Source of the DNA: an uncultured Acidimicrobiales bacterium
GTDB lineage: Bacteria; Actinomycetota; Acidimicrobiia; Acidimicrobiales; SHLQ01
Assembly (NCBI GenBank): GCA_938038785.1
Contig: CALHTB010000062.1
Coordinates: 1 to 64,000, forward strand
DNA length: 64,000 nucleotides
Direction of reading: 5' to 3'
Below the pieces are notes generated by a model. That model was not told the origin of the DNA, searched no databases, and worked only from the letters and a program-made list of their open reading frames with translations. Positions 58,839-64,000 of the stretch are shown in pieces. Position numbers and translations under genes: made by a program. Each line of letters opens with the position of its first letter. Positions within the stretch are counted from its first letter, which is position 1.

Positions 58839-59528
58839 TCATGTGGTTGTTTGTGAGTCGAGACCCAGAGTTGAGAGGCATGGAGCCAAGCCTTCAATAC
58901 TGATGTCGTCTTGTTGGATAGTTACCCACTGGTCTTGTTCCATCCGGTAGCGGATCGAGCGCTCAGCGACATCGTCGCCTCGAAGTTCGATCGAGGATCC
59001 GTTGGATTGATAGCCGAGCTTCTCGGTCACCCGCCGCGAGGCGAGATTGCTCTCGAACGCTTCGGTGTGAGCGACCTTGGTGCCAAGACCTTCGAAGAGG
59101 AGATGGAGCATGGCCCGTCTCATTTCGGTTCCGATGCCACGGCCTTGGTGCGATTGGGCCAACCACGAACCAGTAGTCACGGCTTTCGTTTTGTGAAAGT
59201 CCTTCGCAAAGGCATCTTGGCTGCCCACGATCGTCCCATCGGCCACTACAGCAAAGGTGAGGTGCCAGGCGTCGGGAGTGATGGTTGACCTTGAACGCCA
59301 GTAGAACTGGGCCATCGAGGTTGATCGCTGGTTTGGCGGTTCAAGGCTCCACGAGGTCGAGAACGGACTCGACCCGGCTGGGTGAATACCGTCATCGGCC
59401 AGCGCAACGAGCGCCGGAATCATCTCGTCGGTTATGTAGGCGAGCGTGACTCGCGGCGTTCTGACCTTCAGCGCGAAGAACGGCCAGAGGTCACTCAAGC
59501 TTCTTGTGATCATTTGGTTGCCTTTCAT
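58839..59528 (-). CDS. GNAT family N-acetyltransferase
   Basis: GSWLAQSHQGRGIGTEMRRAMLHLLFEGLGTKVAHTEAFESNLASRRVTEKLGYQ. Confidence 0.85.
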   Translation of the reverse strand: MKGNQMITRSLSDLWPFFALKVRTPRVTLAYITDEMIPALVALADDGIHPAGSSPFSTSWSLEPPNQRSTSMAQFYWRSRSTITPDAWHLTFAVVADGTIVGSQDAFAKDFHKTKAVTTGSWLAQSHQGRGIGTEMRRAMLHLLFEGLGTKVAHTEAFESNLASRRVTEKLGYQSNGSSIELRGDDVAERSIRYRMEQDQWVTIQQDDISIEGLAPCLSTLGLDSQTTT

Positions 59529-59606
59529 GCGATCGGGATTGTGCTTGCGCGCCCAGCACCAGACGAACGCTTCGCGCTCATGGATGTCTGATGCTGGGCA
59601 CTGGTA

Positions 59607-61184
59607 CTAGAACGGCCAGTCAGCGTTGCGGCTCGCCTCAAGGGTTTCCATGAGACGGAACGTTGCATCGCTGAAGCCAGCGAGTGTGTAGCGGCCACGT
59701 TGTCCGGCCGGAGTCGACCGAGGTCGGTATCCGGCAAGATCCACGGTGTAGATCACGGGTACGTGGCTGATGTCAACTGCGTTGGCGTCGGCCATTTGGT
59801 CGTCGGTGAACATGACCACTCGATCGTGCTTGCGCGGATCGAAGTGGTCTCGGATAGCGGTGTGTCCGTAGGTTGCGTGTCCAACCTCACCGAGCATTCC
59901 GGCCACTTGGGTTACACGGCTCAGGGTCGACGCTTCCTTTCGGAAGCGAACGGCCTTGTTGGTGTGACCAAAGATCACGGTGTCACTGGAGCGTCCGCGA
60001 CCCGCCGTGTCCGCCTGGGCGGACCGAGAAGTAGTCACGGCCGCCATCACAGCAGCAACTTCAACCCGACGCATCGTCGAACGTGCAGCCACTGGGGCTT
60101 GCATCGACCCCGACGTGTCGATGACCACGAGGGTGCGATCGAGCGCCGGGATGTTCTGAGTTGTCAGGTCGAGTGTTGTGCCGAGAGCGTGCTTCCACGC
60201 ATCCGATGGGGCGTTGGAGTACGCCGCCCACACTTGGTACGGGAACAGACGTGCCTTCGCCACTTCGTCTGGGTCGGTGATCTTTGCCAGAACCGTGTTG
60301 ACCGAACGTCGACTAATGCCTTGCTCGTCGAAGTTACGGAGGTTACGGATGAGTGCCATGACACCCATGGTTGGGATTACCGATTCCCAGGCTTCAGCGT
60401 CCATGCCTCCCGGCAGCCAACCAGCCAGTCGTTCCCACGACGTTCCGGCCTTCGCCAGAGTGTCGGTGCCGTCGGCTCGGAGCATTGCTCGTCGCTCGTC
60501 GGCTGGGATGTTGGCTTGGGCTGCCGATGCAGCAAGTACCGGAAGCACCTTCGGATCGGCGACAGCATCGTTGTGGTGACGCTTATCGAGTAGCCACTTG
60601 AAGAGTTCGCTTTGCGTTGCATCGCGAGGCTTCGGGTGGGTCAGCTCGATGACGTCAGCCATTCGGATACCGCGGCCGAGGCCGTCGTATCGAAGCGCCG
60701 ATCGCTCGTTGTAGAGACGGATTGCGCCGTCAGCTACACCGCGCTTGACGGCCATCTTCATGGACCGTCCGTAGCGGCTGTGCCAGTAACCGATCATCTC
60801 GGCTGGCTCGTCGCCACGCTGGAGCACGCTGTTGACCACAGCTCGGCCGCTCTCGCCACCGGCAGCAACGTATTCGGCTGCCAGCATGATCGAGGCCGAT
60901 CGGATCTTCAGTTCCTTGCGGAGGTATGGCGCGAGGCGGGCAACGAACTCGGGGTTCGATTCGGTCACGCGGTGTACGAGGTCGACGAAGCGGTCTTCAC
61001 GCGCTTCGGCAGTTTCGTAGAACGTCGGCTCAGTGGCCATGTAGGTAGCGGCCATGAGGAAGAGCTCGGATTCGAGCTCGGGTACATAGCCAACTGCGCC
61101 CTCATGGGTGCGGACACGGCCGCGACCGGTCTTCACCGGAGCGGTTGGTCGGATTCGAATTGTCTTGTTGGAAAACTTGGACAT
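59607..61184 (-). CDS. TROVE-domain (Ro60/Rsr-like) RNA-binding protein
   Basis: TRVHRVTESNPEFVARLAPYLRKELKIRSASIMLAAEY, vWA LVVIDTSGSMQAPVAARSTMRRVEVAAVMAA; strong SD (aggaggg) before ATG at 61184. Confidence 0.9.
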   Translation of the reverse strand: MSKFSNKTIRIRPTAPVKTGRGRVRTHEGAVGYVPELESELFLMAATYMATEPTFYETAEAREDRFVDLVHRVTESNPEFVARLAPYLRKELKIRSASIMLAAEYVAAGGESGRAVVNSVLQRGDEPAEMIGYWHSRYGRSMKMAVKRGVADGAIRLYNERSALRYDGLGRGIRMADVIELTHPKPRDATQSELFKWLLDKRHHNDAVADPKVLPVLAASAAQANIPADERRAMLRADGTDTLAKAGTSWERLAGWLPGGMDAEAWESVIPTMGVMALIRNLRNFDEQGISRRSVNTVLAKITDPDEVAKARLFPYQVWAAYSNAPSDAWKHALGTTLDLTTQNIPALDRTLVVIDTSGSMQAPVAARSTMRRVEVAAVMAAVTTSRSAQADTAGRGRSSDTVIFGHTNKAVRFRKEASTLSRVTQVAGMLGEVGHATYGHTAIRDHFDPRKHDRVVMFTDDQMADANAVDISHVPVIYTVDLAGYRPRSTPAGQRGRYTLAGFSDATFRLMETLEASRNADWPF

Positions 61185-61316
61185 GTTGTGCCCTCCTTTC
61201 AGGGCGAATGTTGTTGTGTTCTTGTTTTTGTCGTATCGACTCAGCCCTGAAGGGCTTCCTCGAACTCGAAGGTGTTGATGGGGCCCAACATCGCTGTGTG
61301 AAAGCGCCTTGGGGGA

Positions 61317-61375
61317 GGGAGCGGAGCGGACGACCATGTAGGTGTCCGCGGATCTCGGCCGGAAGTGCCGAGAAG
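61317..61375. repeat. CGGAAGT-loop hairpin repeat, copy C
   Basis: TCTCGGC CGGAAGT GCCGAGA at 61353-61373, preceded by GGGAGCGGAGC. Confidence 0.75.
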
Positions 61376-61403
61376 TGCGCTGTCTTCCGCTGGAGGAGCT
61401 AGA

Positions 61404-61522
61404 GCGAATCAGGGGACCAGGCGAGTGAGGATTACGCGTCGACCGCAGCCGACAACGTTCGGATTTGAACCGAAGGCCTAAGCCTTTGCCAGAAGTAGCC
61501 TCACTACTCGCATCTGATTCGC
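61404..61522 (-). ncRNA. Candidate Y RNA (YrlA-like, with tRNA-like T arm)
   Basis: Nested inverted repeats (GCGAATCAG/CTGATTCGC; GCGAGTaGTGAGG/CCTCACTCGC) enclose T arm UUCGG-UUCAAAU-CCGAA and capped acceptor-like CGUUGUC-GGCUGCG-GUCGACG; directly upstream of the TROVE gene. Confidence 0.55.
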
Positions 61523-61548
61523 ACTGGCGCCGCCAGCGGGGACGAGCG

Positions 61549-61709
61549 AAACAACGGCGTCAGGCCTGAGAACCAATCGATCGGGCTGTATAACTGCTCT
61601 ACCTCTGAGCTACAACCCCAAGAGCGGGGCTGGCAGGAATCGAACCTGCGACCTGTTCCTTATGAGGGAAGAAATCCCAATCATCACAGCAGGCCTGATG
61701 CCGTTGTTT
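61549..61709. repeat. 20-bp inverted repeat (61549-61568 / 61690-61709) enclosing the permuted tRNA halves
   Basis: AAACAACGGCGTCAGGCCTG versus CAGGCCTGATGCCGTTGTTT, 19/20 complementary. Confidence 0.9.
61592..61670 (-). tRNA. Candidate circularly permuted tRNA (anticodon CAU): 3' half 61625-61668/70 precedes 5' half 61592/4-61619
   Basis: Reassembled: GGGGUUG UA GCUC AGAGGUA GAGC A GUUCC CUCAUAA GGAAC AGGUC GCAGG UUCGAUU CCUGC CAGCCCC G. All four stems pair; halves joined in the gene by CUCUU. Confidence 0.75.
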
Positions 61710-61802
61710 GCGTGCTTGGGCTGCTCAGCGCAGCCCGTGTTCATTCCAAGAGGTCGACTGCCCTCGTAACCCTCCGCCCGACCCAGCGAACTGGGCCGAG
61801 AG

Positions 61803-62303
61803 TTACGACGGCTGAAGCCACGCTTCCCATCCGGGTCGCGCGGTCACGAGGACGATCGCACCCTTTGGCGCGACTGGGGCCTTCTTGAGGGTCCAGCCGA
61901 GCTGGTCGAGGGTGCGGTCGCCCTTGGCCCCGTTGTGCTCTTGGCACATCAGGACACAGTTTTCCCACGATGAGCTACCGCCACGCGAGCGTGGGATGAC
62001 GTGGTCGACGGTGGAGCCGCGTTCGTCGCATTGCGCGACCTGGCATTCGCGGTTGTCTCGTGCGTTGAGGCCCTTCTTCGAGAAGCGTGGGGTCTCGGTC
62101 GTCCGCATTCCCGCGAAGGACACCATTTGCATCAGACGTACAACGTTCGGATAGGGAAACTCCGTTCCGCCAGCCGAGCGGACCGTCCGGTCGCCGTCCT
62201 GTTCAACAAGCTCAGCGCGGCCGGTAAGCATCAACGTCATTGCTCGCTTCCACGAGACGATTGTCAGCGGTTCATAGGAGGCGTTCAGTAGTAGTACGGA
62301 CAT
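61803..62303 (-). CDS. HNH endonuclease
   Basis: VLLLNASYEPLTIVSWKRAMTLMLTGRAELVE, STVDHVIPRSRGGSSSWENCVLMCQEHNGAKGDRT. Confidence 0.9.
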   Translation of the reverse strand: MSVLLLNASYEPLTIVSWKRAMTLMLTGRAELVEQDGDRTVRSAGGTEFPYPNVVRLMQMVSFAGMRTTETPRFSKKGLNARDNRECQVAQCDERGSTVDHVIPRSRGGSSSWENCVLMCQEHNGAKGDRTLDQLGWTLKKAPVAPKGAIVLVTARPGWEAWLQPS

Positions 62304-62338
62304 AGGTGCCTCCTTTGGTTGTTGGTCATGTCGGTTAG

Positions 62339-62845
62339 GTGTGCGAACATGTTTCGGTGCTCGAAGATGCGATAGAGGTACCGCTGCGACTGGTGAACCA
62401 AGCCCCGAGCTTTGTCACTGGGGATCGCGCGTTTGTGCTCGACCAGCATCAGGTGGGTTGGGTCGAGATTGGTTCGCCGCTGCCGGACGACAATGTCTGG
62501 CAGCACTTCGAGGGCGATCTGATGCAGACTCATGTCCGAGAAAAAGGTGGTGGCGGCTCGGGAGGTGGCGGCGGGACGTGGGATGACGAGCACCTTGGGT
62601 ACTTGGCGTCGATTCCTGGTTCAGGCGACGACACCGCTGCTTCGGGCTACATCGTGGTAGAGCGGATTCCGGTGAAGTGGGAGCGCGTGCTCATCGAATA
62701 CGGAACGCAGCGGCTCTGGCAAGTCCCGATTCGCCGGACGGCTGTCATACCACTTGAGGTCGGGAACGACCCGGCCCTTCGGGTCTTCGGAGTCCACGGA
62801 AGTGGAGCACTCGAGCTGCTCGACGCTATCGATCTCGCTCCCTAG
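62339..62845 (+). CDS. Hypothetical protein with internal poly-Gly linker
   Basis: 168 aa ORF with GC-rich third positions; REKGGGGSGGGGGTWDDEH. Confidence 0.55.
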   Translation: MCEHVSVLEDAIEVPLRLVNQAPSFVTGDRAFVLDQHQVGWVEIGSPLPDDNVWQHFEGDLMQTHVREKGGGGSGGGGGTWDDEHLGYLASIPGSGDDTAASGYIVVERIPVKWERVLIEYGTQRLWQVPIRRTAVIPLEVGNDPALRVFGVHGSGALELLDAIDLAP

Positions 62846-62861
62846 CCGGCTGGGCTCATTG

Positions 62862-62943
62862 CGGAAGGAGTGGGAGTCGAACCCACAAGGCTGTTGCCGG
62901 CCGGTTAGCAACCAGCTGCCGTCACCAATCGGCTTGCCCTTCC
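62862..62943 (-). tRNA. tRNA-Ser(GCU)
   Basis: GGAAGGG..UCCUUCC acceptor, GCUGG-UUGCUAA-CCGGC, long variable arm, GUGGG-UUCGACU-CCCAC. Confidence 0.92.
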
Positions 62944-62994
62944 AGAAGCTGTCGCCTTCGGGTCTCGCTGGCACTGCCGTTCTCTTGCATTGGC

Positions 62995-63060
62995 GGAGCG
63001 AAGCTCGCAGAGCGATCATGTTGACTCAGTCGGTTGTCGAGCGGAAGTCTCGACAAGTGA
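62995..63060. repeat. CGGAAGT-loop hairpin repeat, copy D
   Basis: GGAGCGAAGCTCGC...TTGTCGAG CGGAAGT CTCGACAA. Confidence 0.85.
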
Positions 63061-63063
63061 CAG

Positions 63064-63137
63064 TGCCCAGTGCTGGATTCGAACCGGCGACCTTCTGTAT
63101 GTAACACAGCTGCTCTAAGCCACTGAGCTAACCGGGC
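63064..63137 (-). tRNA. tRNA-Val(UAC)
   Basis: GCCCGGU/ACUGGGC, CUGU-GUUACAU-ACAG, T arm GCCGG-UUCGAAU-CCAGC (one mismatch). Confidence 0.87.
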
Positions 63138-63141
63138 AAGG

Positions 63142-63191
63142 CGAATATCTGGCCAAACCGATCAAGGTTGAACGGTTTGGGCAGATATTCG
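63142..63191. repeat. 50-nt near-perfect hairpin between tRNA-Val and tRNA-Ile
   Basis: CGAATATCTGgCCAAACCGaTCAA gg TTGAaCGGTTTGGgCAGATATTCG, 22/24 pairs. Confidence 0.9.
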
Positions 63192-63201
63192 AGACAAGTT
63201 G

Positions 63202-63276
63202 TGAGGACGGATGGATTCGAACCATCGATCTCCGCTGTATCAGAGCGGCGCTCTACCCAGACTGAGCCACGACCTC
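63202..63276 (-). tRNA. tRNA-Ile(GAU)
   Basis: CCGCU-CUGAUAC-AGCGG, GAUGG-UUCGAAU-CCAUC. Confidence 0.9.
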
Positions 63277-63281
63277 AAGAG

Positions 63282-63353
63282 AGTGGATAGAGGGGATCGA
63301 ACCCTCGCCTTCTGGGTGGAAGCCAGGTGCTCTGCCAATTGAGCTACATCCAC
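63282..63353 (-). tRNA. tRNA-Gly(UCC)
   Basis: GUGGAUG/UAUCCAC, CUGG-CUUCCAC-CCAG, GAGGG-UUCGAUC-CCCUC. Confidence 0.9.
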
Positions 63354-63407
63354 GTCGTTCCTCAGGCCTGGCGGCCTTCGGCACTTACCGCCTCTTCTCG
63401 CCTTGCT

Positions 63408-63437
63408 CGAGACGCTCTGGCGGTGGAGAGCGTCTCG
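63408..63437. repeat. Perfect hairpin immediately 3' of the tRNA(CAU)
   Basis: CGAGACGCTCT ggcggtgg AGAGCGTCTCG. Confidence 0.9.
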
Positions 63438-63438
63438 T

Positions 63439-63518
63439 TGGTAGCGGGAGCGAGAGTTGAACTCGCACTCATGTACTGGTTATGAGCCAGTTGCAGCACC
63501 ACTACTGCGTGTCCCGCG
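63439..63518 (-). tRNA. tRNA-Met(CAU), atypical, with encoded CCA
   Basis: CGCGGGA/UCCCGCU with C1xU72 mismatch, GCAG/CUGC D stem, ACUGG-CUCAUAA-CCAGU, GCGAG-UUCAACU-CUCGC, ACCA. Confidence 0.8.
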
Positions 63519-63537
63519 TTGGGGGTTGTGTCGACAG

Positions 63538-63601
63538 GAGAGCGGAGCTCGCGGAACGAACATGTCGGTCTCGTCGGTTGTCGATCGGAAGTGTCGACAA
63601 G
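63538..63601. repeat. CGGAAGT-loop hairpin repeat, copy E
   Basis: GGAGAGCGGAGCTCGCGGAACGAAC...TTGTCGAT CGGAAGT GTCGACAA. Confidence 0.85.
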
Positions 63602-63607
63602 CTATTG

Positions 63608-63681
63608 CGCCATCGATGGGACTCGAACCCACATCCTTCTCCTCGACAGGGAGCTGCTCCAACCAATTGAGCTACGACGGC
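63608..63681 (-). tRNA. tRNA-Asp(GUC)
   Basis: GCCGUCG/CGAUGGC, CUCC-CUGUCGA-GGAG, GUGGG-UUCGAGU-CCCAU. Confidence 0.9.
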
Positions 63682-63688
63682 AAGAGGT

Positions 63689-63706
63689 AGTTCTGCTTGC
63701 AGAACT
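63689..63706. repeat. Hairpin between tRNA-Lys(CUU) and tRNA-Asp
   Basis: AGTTCTGC tt GCAGAACT. Confidence 0.85.
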
Positions 63707-63710
63707 TCGG

Positions 63711-63782
63711 TGGGAACGCTCGGATTCGAACCGAGGACGCCGGGGTAAGAGCCCGGAACGTTTCCTGCTACGCCACATTCCC
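63711..63782 (-). tRNA. tRNA-Lys(CUU)
   Basis: GGGAAUG/CGUUCCC, CCGGG-CUCUUAC-CCCGG, CUCGG-UUCGAAU-CCGAG. Confidence 0.9.
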
Positions 63783-63799
63783 GTGGAGTTGATTAGATG

Positions 63800-63881
63800 A
63801 GCAACAGGACGGATTCGAACCGTCGTGGGCAGAGCCGTGCGCTTTGCAAACGCATCCCTTCGTCCTCTCGGGCACTGTTGC
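63800..63881 (-). tRNA. tRNA with GCA (Cys) anticodon and class II-like variable arm
   Basis: GCAACAG/CUGUUGC, UGCGU-UUGCAAA-GCGCA, variable CGGCUCUGCCCAC, GACGG-UUCGAAU-CCGUC. Confidence 0.85.
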
Positions 63882-63887
63882 TTGAGG

Positions 63888-63962
63888 TGCCCCCGGTGGG
63901 ATTCGAACCCACGATCATCGGATTAAAAGTCCGCTGCCGTAACCAGGCTTGGCCACAGGGGC
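63888..63962 (-). tRNA. tRNA-Lys(UUU)
   Basis: GCCCCUG/CGGGGGC, CGGA-CUUUUAA-UCCG, GUGGG-UUCGAAU-CCCAC. Confidence 0.9.
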
Positions 63963-63975
63963 AGAGTTTGAAAAG

Positions 63976-64000
63976 CACCGCGACAGAGAATCGAGCTCCA
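63976..64000 (-). tRNA. Partial tRNA 3' end, truncated by window end
   Basis: UGGAG-CUCGAUU-CUCUG T arm then UCGCGGU. Confidence 0.45.

Noticed and set aside
61404-61522. Second permuted or split tRNA with loop CUGGCAA (Ala GGC)
   Set aside because: T arm is good, but no D arm or canonical 5' half could be found and only about 3 anticodon-stem pairs form; better explained as a Y-RNA-like element
61545-61712. Permuted group I intron-exon arrangement around the tRNA(CAU)
   Set aside because: Flanking structured sequence is too short and I could not identify P3/P7 core motifs; a group I covariance model search would decide it
61716-61734. GGGCTGC tcagc GCAGCCC hairpin as part of the permuted tRNA
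   Set aside because: Lies outside the inverted repeat; more likely a terminator or spacer hairpin
62285-62593. 102 aa minus-strand ORF MLVIPRPAATSR...
   Set aside because: Overlaps the better-composed plus-strand ORF 62339-62845; no recognisable domain
1-64000. CRISPR arrays, rRNA genes, prophage structural genes, integrases
   Set aside because: No regularly spaced repeats, rRNA-like sequence, capsid/tail genes or integrase ORFs were seen in the window

Overview
This 64 kb window looks chromosomal and actinobacterial, possibly Acidimicrobiia-like (inferred from high GC, mycothiol and F420 enzymes, and an ImuA'/ImuB/DnaE2 mutasome). About 55 CDS are supportable. Most of positions 1-57 kb is ordinary housekeeping or accessory content. 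Four regions stand out. (1) Positions 57.5-64 kb form an RNA-repair/tRNA island on the minus strand: RtcB ligase, a GNAT, a TROVE/Ro60 protein, a structured Y-RNA-like element, an HNH nuclease and a dense tRNA array. The array includes what reads as a circularly permuted tRNA(CAU): the 3' half precedes the 5' half, a long inverted repeat encloses both, and reassembly gives a complete cloverleaf. This is my main candidate for an undescribed system. (2) Positions 31.1-36.1 kb form an NAD+/ADP-ribose module: a SLOG-macro fusion, NAMPT-like and short PRPP-synthetase-like genes, a divergent NrtR-like regulator with two TGTCA-N3-TGACA operator candidates over a consensus promoter, and a fructosamine kinase. 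(3) Well-formed LexA boxes sit directly upstream of imuA'B and dnaE2. (4) Several small repeat families are present, including a hairpin family with an invariant CGGAAGT loop and compensatory stem changes, and a methyltransferase gene bracketed by 49-bp direct repeats. All calls are by eye from the sequence and ORF track; no database or folding program was run.
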